From Lentimonas sp002292345 (lineage in GTDB: Bacteria; Verrucomicrobiota; Verrucomicrobiia; Opitutales; Coraliomargaritaceae), in assembly GCA_964187655.1 (NCBI GenBank), contig CAXLMP010000022.1, positions 1 through 53,109 of the forward strand: a DNA stretch of 53,109 nt. Direction: 5' to 3'. Each line of letters begins with the position of its first letter. Positions within the stretch are counted from its first letter, which is position 1. The notes under the pieces were generated by a model. That model ran no database searches and had not been told where the DNA came from. It was given only the letters and a program-made list of their open reading frames with translations. Both the position numbers and the translations under genes were made by a program. Shown piece after piece: positions 35,195 to 44,084 of this stretch.

Positions 35195-38008
35195 TTATTC
35201 CAGTTCAATGGTGATAATTTTTCCAGGCGGAACCGATAGCGGTAGCGCCCCATCCGCAAATTCTAGTGCCTCGCCTCGCTCCTCGTTGAGATTGTTGAGC
35301 CATGCCTGTTTAAAAGGAAGGCCTGTAGAAATAGCCACCGATTGATCCTCGTTGGTCGGGTTGTGCAGACGCAGAATAATGGACTCGCGGTCTTCGGCTT
35401 TCTTGAAAGCGGTCATGACTACGGCGTCGTTATCGATGGCATAGTGTGAAGCGGCAATCGGCAGGTCGCCGCCCTTATTCATCGAAATTTGCACTGGCTC
35501 AACCTTCGCGTTCAGCTTGTCGGCTTCGGCATAGACTTTACCTTCAATCCAATCGCCCTTATGGGGATAGATGGCATACTCGTATTCGACCGTTTGTAAC
35601 ATCTGGCTGCCAAGCTTTTCCGGGAACTCGGAGGATACGCGAGACTCGGTGCAGATACGGTTGCGGATGGCGCGAAGCAATGTCAGCGCGAGGGTGCCCC
35701 GTTCATCTTGCATAAGCTGGAATTCGGTCAGGCAATTGTTTAGCACGGAGAGGCCTTTGTCGCCGTCGCTGACCGAGCAGAATTCAGCCATCGGGCGCAG
35801 TGCCATTTCCGGGTAGAACTTGCCGTCAGCATCTTTTTCATGCACAGCACCACGGCGGTCGACGGTAAAGTGTCCGGCGGCATCGGAGAACTCGGCTTGA
35901 ACATCTGTGGGAATCAATAGGCGAACACGGTGATCCTTCGCTTTGTTGTCGATGGAGGTCTTCACCTTTAGATGCTTGTCGCCTTTATTCAGAGTGATCT
36001 TCGAAATAATTTTCAAATCAACGAGGTCCTGACTGCGTTTGCCATAGCCTTGGAACTTAACCTCATCATACTCGGCCTTAGCCGGGATCTGCATGATTGT
36101 TTCAATGCCGATGGTGGCACTGAGAGGGCCGTTGTCCTCAAGCCAAATGCGGGAATGGAAGCCGCGACTACTGATGGTTTGGTTGTTGTATGGGGCGTAA
36201 TAGGCCCAGTAGTCGCCGGTATCTCCCTCGTCTTCGAAGGTATGCATATCTTTGATTACCCGGCCGGTGTTTTTATCCGTCAGGTCGAAAGTGCCATCGG
36301 GGTTGACCTCTACCTTAAGAAACTCGTTTTCTAATCGGTGGGCACTCTCGCCGATGTCAGCGCCCGCGCTCTTACGCATTGCGGGCCACCATTGTTCCTC
36401 GCGCCAATAGTTGGACTCGTGGGTAACTTTGACCACTTTATAGCCACCGGCTGGAATTTCACCTGTTTCGAGATAGACGAAATGGCGGTCGACCGAGAAA
36501 GGCCAAGGGCGCGCTTCAATGTCGTGGACCGCCTGAATGTGCTCGTCGCGGGAGATTTGCTGGACACCCAGCTTGGTGCCGTCGGTATCTTCTACTCCGA
36601 TCGCCCACACACTTTTTTCCTGTGGGGTGTCGACGACGATTTTAATCACTTCGCTCACAGGACGTGGCTGTGAGTTGTGCAACAGTAGCAATTGGTCTTC
36701 TTGATCGAAGGCTGAGAGGTCTAGGCGCTTGAGTAAAGTCGCGATGCTATCCTCGTAAATGGTCTCGCTGATTTCGATGGCCTGATTTAGGCGATAGATG
36801 TTGTCGTCGACCGTCTTATCTTGGGTGACGCCATTAATGGAGTCGTGTGGATGGGCTTTTAGCAGGTATTCCCAGCCTCGCTTAAAAAAGCCTTCAGGGA
36901 AACCGCCACCGAGAGCGGCGAGGGCGGCGGCGAGAGGCTCGGTGCGACGGATCATGACGTTTTCCGCACGCTTGTTGAGTTGTTTAATGTGGATGCGGGT
37001 TGCGAGTGCATTGGCTGAGGCGAGGCATGGTTCGCCATCACGGAGTTCGCCTTCGACGACGGGCACTTGGCTGCGGTCGATACGTTTTTCTAGCTCGGTA
37101 AAGTATTCCTGCAGTGAGCCCATTTTGAATTCGATATCGTCGATGGCTTCGTTGCTGTCGGCGATCATCTTGGGTAGGTAGGGATTGGGCGTCGAGAAGT
37201 CACAGCCACACATCAACAGGCGGTAGTCGTCGACCAAGGTTTCGCCCATATTGTCCCAGGTACGTTGTGCGGCATCCTTGACGTTTTCTTTGAAGTAGCC
37301 GTCCTCGCGGTCGATACGGAAGTAGTCGTTGCGGGCGATTTCACTGTTAGCCCGATGATAGGCGACACCGGTTTTACCCCATTCCCATGCGTATTGGTTA
37401 TCGTCGTAAATGTTGTTCAAGCGCACCGGAAAGTGCAGATAGAAGTAGCCGTTCTGGCGGGTAAAGTGGCCGAGGCGTGAAGTGAGCAGTTCAGAGCCGT
37501 CCGGTGAAGTCCACATGAACTCACACTTTGGGGCGCGTTCCTTAGAAACTTTTTTAGCCGCGACGGCATAGTCGATTCCTAGGCTTTGATACATCTGCGG
37601 AAATTGGGCGGTTTGCCCCCATCCAAAGGTGTGGTAGGCGATTGGATTATGCCCGCCCAAGTCTTTAGCGAAGCGTATGCCCTTATTTAGGTTTCGCACC
37701 AGGCATTCGCCTGCAATCGGGAAAAGGTCGGGTAAAGTATACCAAGGGCCGATGGCGAGTTTGCCCGCCTGCACTTGTGCGGCGATCCGCTCCTTGTTCT
37801 CGGGCTTGATCTCGAGGTAGTCTTGGATACAGACCGTTTGTCCGTCGAGCAGGAAACCACTGTAACTAGGATCATTTTCCAAAATCTCCAACAGCCAATC
37901 CATGAATTCGATTAATAAGGAGCGGTTTTTCCAGATGGGGTAGCGCCATTCGCGATCCCAGTGAGTGTGTGCGACGACTATCGCGGTCTTTGTTTTCTGT
38001 TTGCTCAT
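35195..38008 (-). CDS. GH38-family alpha-mannosidase-like protein, with expected nucleophile Asp replaced
   Basis: A 937-residue cytoplasmic-type (no signal peptide) member of glycoside hydrolase family 38, which removes alpha-mannose in a zinc-dependent retaining reaction. N-terminal HTHWDREW (His 16, Asp 18) supplies two zinc ligands. GPWYTLPD and the C-terminal part of the catalytic domain, HPHDSINGVTQDKTVDDN, also match. The usual P-D-(S/T)-F-G nucleophile/zinc site reads Y-H-T-F-G here, with His 126 where the catalytic Asp is expected. The large C-terminal beta domain is present (EFADGALPLSVPPGKIITIELE). It is divergent from the HAD gene across a region with an AAAACGTTTT palindrome. Substrate and activity should be treated as open. 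Confidence 0.85.
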   Translation of the reverse strand: MSKQKTKTAIVVAHTHWDREWRYPIWKNRSLLIEFMDWLLEILENDPSYSGFLLDGQTVCIQDYLEIKPENKERIAAQVQAGKLAIGPWYTLPDLFPIAGECLVRNLNKGIRFAKDLGGHNPIAYHTFGWGQTAQFPQMYQSLGIDYAVAAKKVSKERAPKCEFMWTSPDGSELLTSRLGHFTRQNGYFYLHFPVRLNNIYDDNQYAWEWGKTGVAYHRANSEIARNDYFRIDREDGYFKENVKDAAQRTWDNMGETLVDDYRLLMCGCDFSTPNPYLPKMIADSNEAIDDIEFKMGSLQEYFTELEKRIDRSQVPVVEGELRDGEPCLASANALATRIHIKQLNKRAENVMIRRTEPLAAALAALGGGFPEGFFKRGWEYLLKAHPHDSINGVTQDKTVDDNIYRLNQAIEISETIYEDSIATLLKRLDLSAFDQEDQLLLLHNSQPRPVSEVIKIVVDTPQEKSVWAIGVEDTDGTKLGVQQISRDEHIQAVHDIEARPWPFSVDRHFVYLETGEIPAGGYKVVKVTHESNYWREEQWWPAMRKSAGADIGESAHRLENEFLKVEVNPDGTFDLTDKNTGRVIKDMHTFEDEGDTGDYWAYYAPYNNQTISSRGFHSRIWLEDNGPLSATIGIETIMQIPAKAEYDEVKFQGYGKRSQDLVDLKIISKITLNKGDKHLKVKTSIDNKAKDHRVRLLIPTDVQAEFSDAAGHFTVDRRGAVHEKDADGKFYPEMALRPMAEFCSVSDGDKGLSVLNNCLTEFQLMQDERGTLALTLLRAIRNRICTESRVSSEFPEKLGSQMLQTVEYEYAIYPHKGDWIEGKVYAEADKLNAKVEPVQISMNKGGDLPIAASHYAIDNDAVVMTAFKKAEDRESIILRLHNPTNEDQSVAISTGLPFKQAWLNNLNEERGEALEFADGALPLSVPPGKIITIELE

Positions 38009-38066
38009 GCGTCGTGAGTTTTTTAATATATTTAAATAGTGATTGACTGAAAAGTATGCTGATACG

Positions 38067-38076
38067 AAAACGTTTT
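38067..38076. promoter_or_regulatory. LacI-type operator candidate in the GH38/HAD divergent promoter
   Basis: The perfect 10-bp palindrome AAAACGTTTT lies between the divergent starts at 38008 (-) and 38107 (+). The same AAACGTTT core occurs at 45374-45381 and 45518-45525, and a LacI-family gene lies at 47.3-48.4 kb. A TTGACT (38043-38048) upstream would place the operator over the -10 region of the HAD promoter. Confidence 0.5.
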
Positions 38077-38106
38077 ATCAAAAGTGTAAAACATCAACTA
38101 CATTCT

Positions 38107-39090
38107 ATGTCATTTCCAAATTTAGGGCTGTCTGCTGAGCAAGTAGGTTTAATTTCACTGAAGCAAAGTTCTGACAAGCGATTTACGGTCGGAGAGAGTG
38201 GGGTGCTCGCCATTGCTGGCACGGGTGATGGTAAGGTCGAATTTATAGGTTTTGCAGATCACACCATGTCATTGGTTAACTCTGCGATGGGGTATCCCGC
38301 GTATTATCCAGTTGATTCAGTCGCTGAGGAAGCGCCGCTGAAAGCAATCTTAATGGATTTGGACGGTACGACGGTGCACAGCGAGGAGTTTTGGATTTGG
38401 ATCATCCAGCTGAGTGTCGCGAGCCTGATGGGTGATAGTAAATTCGAATTAGAGGATGCCGATATACCCTATGTTTCTGGGCATTCAGTTTCGGAGCATT
38501 TGCAATATTGCGTGGCTAAATATTGCCCCGATAAATCGGTTGAAGTGGCACGAACGTATTATTTTGAGCACACCCACCGTGAAATGCAGCTCATTTTAGA
38601 TGGTAAAGGTAAGCCCGGTGCATTCCGCCCCTCGCCAGGCATTAAAGACTTTCTGTTGGAATTAAAAGCGATGGGGCTCAAGTTGGGCTTGGTGACCTCG
38701 GGGCTTTACGAAAAAGCTTATCCTGAAATCCTCGATGCCTTCAAAACTTTGAATATGGGTGACCCTGCCGATTTCTATGATACGATTATTACTGCGGGCC
38801 ATGCCTTGCGCAAGGGGCAGGCTGGTACGCTGGGCGAGCTTTCTCCCAAGCCGCACCCCTGGCTATATGCAGAGGCCTTCCGTGTGGGATTGGGTCTCAG
38901 CTATACGGAGCGCCATTCTGCGATTGGCATCGAAGACAGTGGCGCAGGCGTTGCCTCTATACGTCTAGCAGGCATGCAAGCCTGGGGCATTGGCGGGGGG
39001 AATATAGATCAATCGGGAACCCGCGGCCTGTGCAGTCAGTACAGCGAAGATTTTGAAAGCTTACTTGGCTTAATCAAAGAGCGTTGTTAG
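38107..39090 (+). CDS. HAD-superfamily phosphatase/phosphomutase with N-terminal extension
   Basis: A 327-residue protein whose residues ~76 onward form a HAD subfamily I enzyme. The nucleophile motif is ILMDLDGTTVHSEE, motif II is LVTSGLYEKA, and the Lys/Asp motifs lie in LSPKPHPWLYAEA and GIEDSGAGVASIRLAGM. It resembles beta-phosphoglucomutase-like sugar-phosphate phosphatases. The first ~75 residues (MSFPNLGLSAEQ onward) are not a HAD part, and their role is unknown. ATG 38107 is preferred over 38056, which would place the operator inside the gene. It is divergent from GH38 and probably acts on a phosphorylated sugar released by the locus. Confidence 0.8.
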   Translation: MSFPNLGLSAEQVGLISLKQSSDKRFTVGESGVLAIAGTGDGKVEFIGFADHTMSLVNSAMGYPAYYPVDSVAEEAPLKAILMDLDGTTVHSEEFWIWIIQLSVASLMGDSKFELEDADIPYVSGHSVSEHLQYCVAKYCPDKSVEVARTYYFEHTHREMQLILDGKGKPGAFRPSPGIKDFLLELKAMGLKLGLVTSGLYEKAYPEILDAFKTLNMGDPADFYDTIITAGHALRKGQAGTLGELSPKPHPWLYAEAFRVGLGLSYTERHSAIGIEDSGAGVASIRLAGMQAWGIGGGNIDQSGTRGLCSQYSEDFESLLGLIKERC

Positions 39091-39154
39091 CAACTTTAAT
39101 GATTCATCCGCGAGGCAGTGATATTCTCGGTGTTAATTTTTACCTCAAATCACC

Positions 39155-40597
39155 ATGAAGCATCTCATTATACTCACATTAAGTCTTGTTGTCGCAATCA
39201 CAGCCATCGCTAAACCGAATGTCGTGCTGATCATGGCCGACGACTTTGGTGTCGGCAATGTGAATGCCTACGGAGCCTCGAAGAAGCTGGTGCGCACGCC
39301 CCATTTGAATCGTTTGGCTGATCAGGGCTTGAAGTTTAACCGAGCAAATGCGCCCGGTTCGATTTGTTCGCCGACACGCTACGCGCTCTTGACAGGGCAG
39401 TATGCGTGGCGCGCGGCCTTATCTTTTGGCGTGGTTAATCTATTTGATCCGATGGTTGTCGACACGAATCGCATGACGCTGCCCAAGTATTTTCAGAAGA
39501 TGGGCTACACGACTGCGCAGATTGGTAAGTGGCACTTAGGTTATGGGAATAAAAAGCCGACTCAATATACTGAGAAACTGACACCTGGTCCCAACGATGT
39601 AGGATTTGATTACCATTTTGGTCTGCCACAAAATCTGGACGACAATCTCCGAGTATGGATCGAAAACGATGCTATTTACGGCCTTCGCTCTCAGAAAACC
39701 AGCGCCTATGCCAAGAGTTTTTATGGTGGTCAATACGTGGGTTTCGATGCGCCGCAGCGTCAGCGTGAAGAAGCGTCTGAATATTTGACGGACAAAGCGG
39801 TGGATTGGATCAAGCAAACTCATCGCAGTGATCCTGATGCGCCATTCTTTCTTTATTTCGCACATCCAGCCACGCACCATCCGATCGTGCCTTCTGAAGC
39901 AATGCGAGGTTCGAGTGGTTGTGGCGCCTATGGCGATTTTATTCAGGATGTCGATCTATCGATTGGACGACTCATTGAAGCGCTCGAATATGAAGGGATT
40001 GCTGACAATACCATCATCATCTTTACTGCCGATAACGGTGCCGATATTCCCGGCAATTCAAAAACTCGTCCTGAGAATACCGCGATCGCCGCTGGGTTGA
40101 CTCCGAATGGAATCAACCAAGGTGATAAGCATACCATCTATGAAGGAGGCTTACGCGTGCCCCTAATCGTTCGCTGGGATGGTAAAGTTACCGCGGGCAC
40201 TATCAGTAATCGGCCAGTCAATATCGTTGATATGTATGCAACTTTAGTGGAAGCGGTCAGCGGCCAGTTACCGAGTGTAGCAGATGCGCCGGATAGTATC
40301 AGTTTTGCTCCGACCCTCGTGGGTGAATCTCAAGAGCCGCGTTTGCCGATGATTTGCAGCAATGTCGCAGGCTTACATTCAATCATCGATGGGAAGTGGA
40401 AATATATTGATAGCAGCTACCCCAACGGTGTTCCGCTGCCGATGAGAAATGCGACCAAGGGGCAAAGCAAACCTGCACTCTACAATTTAGACGAAGATCC
40501 ATCCGAAACGACGAACCTGCTTCAAGATCATCCTGAAATGGTCGAACGCTTAAAGATTACACTTAATAGGTATCGATCACAAGCGACACGATTCTAG
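39155..40597 (+). CDS. Secreted sulfatase (formylglycine motif C-S-P-T-R)
   Basis: A 480-residue sulfatase with a short signal peptide (HLIILTLSLVVAITAIAK). The metal-binding start is PNVVLIMADDFGVGNV. Cys 71 in CSPTRYALLTGQYAWRAAL should become formylglycine, and GKWHLGYGNKKP supplies the conserved Lys and His. NTIIIFTADNGADIPG provides the distal metal ligands, with the final KWKYIDSSYPNG strand at the C-terminus. Sequence around the Cys and the AWRAALSFGV segment differ clearly from the other four sulfatases here, so it likely removes sulfate from another position. It follows the HAD gene by 64 bases. Confidence 0.94.
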   Translation: MKHLIILTLSLVVAITAIAKPNVVLIMADDFGVGNVNAYGASKKLVRTPHLNRLADQGLKFNRANAPGSICSPTRYALLTGQYAWRAALSFGVVNLFDPMVVDTNRMTLPKYFQKMGYTTAQIGKWHLGYGNKKPTQYTEKLTPGPNDVGFDYHFGLPQNLDDNLRVWIENDAIYGLRSQKTSAYAKSFYGGQYVGFDAPQRQREEASEYLTDKAVDWIKQTHRSDPDAPFFLYFAHPATHHPIVPSEAMRGSSGCGAYGDFIQDVDLSIGRLIEALEYEGIADNTIIIFTADNGADIPGNSKTRPENTAIAAGLTPNGINQGDKHTIYEGGLRVPLIVRWDGKVTAGTISNRPVNIVDMYATLVEAVSGQLPSVADAPDSISFAPTLVGESQEPRLPMICSNVAGLHSIIDGKWKYIDSSYPNGVPLPMRNATKGQSKPALYNLDEDPSETTNLLQDHPEMVERLKITLNRYRSQATRF

Positions 40598-40691
40598 CCA
40601 GAACACGTCGGTCTAGCTAAATGCAACGACTATAAGCATTCGCATTTACTGTGGAGATGCTAGGTCATACGCTTGAGCTCAAGCAAGATAC

Positions 40692-42683
40692 TTACTCGTG
40701 AATCTGAGCGAGCGGGTCAGCGCGGTCGGTGCCAGGGTCGTTCTTTGGGGGTAGGTTGCGCCACCAGAACCAATAGGTGCCGACCACTGCGAAGATGAAG
40801 ATCGGCAAGGTCATAAAAAAGGCCGAGTAGGACTTAATCATAATCTGCATCGGCATCAGGAATATAGTGACTTGCGCCGTCATCACAAATGGTACGGATA
40901 TAATATCGTTTCGATGTTCAGCCTGCCATTTTTTGAGTAAGCCTGGTTCAGTATCCGCTTTTAACGGACCCCACCAGCCGAAGGGGCGGGTGGTGCGATA
41001 GAAATTGCGCAAGATGGGCATCGGTGTTGGTGCAGTCATGTAAGAGAAGCCGATCGTGCCTGCGAAGGAGAGCCCTGTCATGAGACCGAATTGATAAAGC
41101 TCAGACATTTCAGGGGCAATAATGCGCTGGGTCACAGCACCAATTCCACCTAGGACAGTGCCGCCGATTTGACCCCAGGCATTACAGCGCCACCAGTAGA
41201 GGCGCAGCACGTAAGGAGCGAGACCACCGGCTGTCAGGCTCATGATAATCCAACCCCACAGGCTGTTAATACTTTTGGCGGAGATCCCCATCCAGAACGA
41301 CCCTGCGACAATCGCAGCAGTAGAGATGTAGGCGACGAGGATCAGTTCTCGATTCTTCGCTTTTGGGCGCAGGCTGTTTTGATAAATATCTTTCACCACT
41401 TGCGCGGATGTCTTGTTCACTTCACCGGTCAGGGTCGACATCATGGCTGCCAGCATGGCCACAATCAGCAGCCCTCGCAGTCCAGTTGGTATACTATTTA
41501 ACAGCACGGCAGGCAGGATTTGCTCCGGATTGACAGAGCCATTATAGCCGACAATCGGTAGGCGTTTTTGCCATTCTTCGCCAAGGGTATTTTCGAGGCC
41601 TTGAACCATCGCAGGGTCGTATGCTTCAGGTGAATTAATGATACCAGTGGTGAGTTCGTGCCAGAAACCTTGCTCGATGTCTGGGTGATAGGTTTTGACA
41701 ATTGCAGTGGCCTCCATCGACTTGTTGCCTGTCGGCAGGAGTTGATCGACTAGAAACAGTCCTAGGATCGCAAAGCCCATCATCATCGGCCAACGGAAGG
41801 CAACTGTGACGCCTTGAAGCATCGACTGCAGTGCGCAATCTCGGTCGCTTTTCGCGCCGAAATAGCGGCTTTCATCGCCGGTACCCATGCCGCCTATGAT
41901 ATTGCGCATTAGGTAAAATGCCGCGAACAGAATCAGACTTTGATACATTTCATACCCGGCGGGCATTTCCGTTTGCCATTTTGGCATACTCGAAGTCCAA
42001 GTAGAATTGCCCGTCACAGACAGCGCGACTTCGGCCAGTGCATCCATGCTGGGAACTAGGTTGAAGGCAATCACCGAGACGACCACACAGGCAATCAAGA
42101 CAATCGCGCCCTGCACCAAGTCTGTCAGTACCACTCCGTAGAAGCCCGCCATCATGGTGTAAAGTGTGCAGAATGCGACAATACCTGCGGTCACCATCAC
42201 GGGGGACATGGGGATAAACATACCGACAAACAGACTCGTTCCCCGTATCAGGTAAGCAAGCATACCGACGGTCGCAACGACGGTCATAAAGGCTTTGAAG
42301 AAACGCATCCACTTCGCTTCGGTTCCCGTGCCAAAGCGGTATGCGATCCATTCGGCACCCGTCATACAACCAGAGCGGCGGTGCCACTTACCAGTGTAGC
42401 AAATAAGGAAGGCGAGAATTAGCACTGCGCCTCCACGAAACTCAATGAATAGCCCCTTCGGCCCGAGCATGTAGAGGAAAGAGGTGATGATCATGGTGCC
42501 GGTCAGGTCGAACCAGTTAGCCATACCTGCCATCCCTAGCATATACCAGGGTAGGGAGCGTCCGCCGAGGTAGTAGTTATCTAGGCTTTGTGAAGCCTTG
42601 CGAGTCATGATCAGACCCACCCCCATAGTAATAATGAGATAGATGACGATGATCGAACTATCGATAAAGTTGAGTGAGGTCAT
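40692..42683 (-). CDS. Sodium:solute symporter (SSS/SLC5 family)
   Basis: A 663-residue inner-membrane transporter with about 13-15 hydrophobic helices. The SSS signature region is near the N-terminus (IIVIYLIITMGVGLIM; DNYYLGGRSLPWYMLGMAGM), with NWFDLTGTMIITSFLYM. Conserved segments MMAGFYGVVLTDLVQGAIVL and AMMSTLTGEVNKTSAQVVKDIYQ are in place. It probably imports the monosaccharide or oligosaccharide product of the glycosidases together with sodium. It is the last gene of a likely three-gene operon (start near 45368) with the GH71/99-like and TIM-barrel genes, with 78 bases before it. Confidence 0.92.
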   Translation of the reverse strand: MTSLNFIDSSIIVIYLIITMGVGLIMTRKASQSLDNYYLGGRSLPWYMLGMAGMANWFDLTGTMIITSFLYMLGPKGLFIEFRGGAVLILAFLICYTGKWHRRSGCMTGAEWIAYRFGTGTEAKWMRFFKAFMTVVATVGMLAYLIRGTSLFVGMFIPMSPVMVTAGIVAFCTLYTMMAGFYGVVLTDLVQGAIVLIACVVVSVIAFNLVPSMDALAEVALSVTGNSTWTSSMPKWQTEMPAGYEMYQSLILFAAFYLMRNIIGGMGTGDESRYFGAKSDRDCALQSMLQGVTVAFRWPMMMGFAILGLFLVDQLLPTGNKSMEATAIVKTYHPDIEQGFWHELTTGIINSPEAYDPAMVQGLENTLGEEWQKRLPIVGYNGSVNPEQILPAVLLNSIPTGLRGLLIVAMLAAMMSTLTGEVNKTSAQVVKDIYQNSLRPKAKNRELILVAYISTAAIVAGSFWMGISAKSINSLWGWIIMSLTAGGLAPYVLRLYWWRCNAWGQIGGTVLGGIGAVTQRIIAPEMSELYQFGLMTGLSFAGTIGFSYMTAPTPMPILRNFYRTTRPFGWWGPLKADTEPGLLKKWQAEHRNDIISVPFVMTAQVTIFLMPMQIMIKSYSAFFMTLPIFIFAVVGTYWFWWRNLPPKNDPGTDRADPLAQIHE

Positions 42684-42761
42684 AGAATAGTAAGAGATGG
42701 GGTGTAATGAAAGATACTAGATGGCGTAGGGTATGGCTAGAGGCCTAGTAATGAGATGCGG

Positions 42762-44069
42762 CTATAACTCTTTAGGAAGTGTGTCAGTCGCGGGTATCTC
42801 ATTGCGTAGCATGCGGCCGACCGCACCACTCAGACGAAGATAATAATCTGGTTCGTGTGGTTCGTAAGTTAAGAACGGACTCGCGCCGACGGGCACATCG
42901 TTGGTGGTTTTGAAGATTTGTGTGCCTTCATCCATCTCGTCGAACATGGCGATATAGAGCGTGTCGGCGCCCGCGCGTTTCGCAGCGATTGCTTGATTCC
43001 AGAGGAACTGGCCGCCTTCACGTGGAATGTGATCATACTTCGCATTCTTGTGCTTGTAGCGGTTACCCCAACTGAAGCCAGGGAAGGCCAGCGGCATGTA
43101 ATGCACGCCATTCGCATCGCACCATTCTTGGTCGGGGGTGACGTAGTCGATGCCGCGCTTGAGCGCAGTCTTGGCGCCACCGAAGCGACCAACTGTCCAT
43201 GGCAATAAAACATCAGCACTGCGAATGAGATCATGTAGCTTGGGATCGTCGGTTGCATCTCTCTCAAGTGTGCGCCAATGGGTTGGCACTCCTAGCATGA
43301 CCGTGCAGCCGCCATATTCAGGGTCATTTTTGAGGAATTCAACGAGCATGGAGATTTCGTCTATCGTGTAGGCACGATTGCGGAACCCCACACCCCAAAT
43401 CGCGACCAGTGGTTTGCCGTTTTCATACAAGTAGTTCGGGTCTTTGAGGATGCCGAGGCGGTCGCAGAGGCCACGCCAATCATCCATCACCATTGGCATT
43501 TCCCCATGCCGTATGCTGGAAAGATCATACATGATTGAATATGATCTCCCGTGTGCTTGAGCGCCTTGCTGCACATATTCAGCCATCTTATTGTTTGATG
43601 GTTGCAGCAGCTCCCACTGATGGTGCCCGCCCTCCAGTACATCGTGTGCGAAGCGTTGGAGGAAAATGCCGTCGATCCCATATTCCTTCATCCATTTAAA
43701 GTGAAGGTCGACCGTGTTCTCGCTCTGTGAGGTGAAAGCGTAAGCAGTGCTACCGTCCTTATGTTTGAAGGAAGTGGCGTATTTTGCCGTTTCAGCGAAT
43801 TCGCTCATATCCGGCCAGAAATCAATGCCGGCTTCACCGGGTATGAATTCCTCGTCGTATGTCTCATAGTGCTCCCAGCCTAAACCAGAGCCGTCAGTTG
43901 GAGTGCGATACCAGCCTTGATAACCAGCAAATACTTTACCACTCAAGCCTTGGGCCGCATCGACAACCGCGCTGCTGCTTTTGTCCCCGCTGGCGCAGGC
44001 GGAAAAGCAAAGTACCAATGAGGCGAAGAGCGGGGAAATGAATTTATTTCTCATATTCTTGGATTCCAT
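42762..44069 (-). CDS. Lipoprotein with GH71/99-like glycosidase domain
   Basis: A 435-residue surface or periplasmic lipoprotein. The signal ends with a lipobox-like LVLCFSAC (Cys near residue 25, counting from the first Met), followed by a Ser-rich linker. The mature part begins KVFAGYQGWYRTPTDGSGLGW, typical of proteins annotated as glycoside hydrolase family 71/99-like (endo-mannanase/xylosidase-like). Further matches are HFKWMKEYGIDGIFLQRFAHD, WGVGFRNRAY and YIAMFDEMDEGTQIFK. The start could be ATG 44069 or 44054 (MRNKFISPLF). The family relation suggests cleavage inside an alpha-mannan-like chain, an inference only. It shares the operon with the symporter. Confidence 0.75.
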   Translation of the reverse strand: MESKNMRNKFISPLFASLVLCFSACASGDKSSSAVVDAAQGLSGKVFAGYQGWYRTPTDGSGLGWEHYETYDEEFIPGEAGIDFWPDMSEFAETAKYATSFKHKDGSTAYAFTSQSENTVDLHFKWMKEYGIDGIFLQRFAHDVLEGGHHQWELLQPSNNKMAEYVQQGAQAHGRSYSIMYDLSSIRHGEMPMVMDDWRGLCDRLGILKDPNYLYENGKPLVAIWGVGFRNRAYTIDEISMLVEFLKNDPEYGGCTVMLGVPTHWRTLERDATDDPKLHDLIRSADVLLPWTVGRFGGAKTALKRGIDYVTPDQEWCDANGVHYMPLAFPGFSWGNRYKHKNAKYDHIPREGGQFLWNQAIAAKRAGADTLYIAMFDEMDEGTQIFKTTNDVPVGASPFLTYEPHEPDYYLRLSGAVGRMLRNEIPATDTLPKEL

Positions 44070-44084
44070 GAAGAAAATGAGCGT

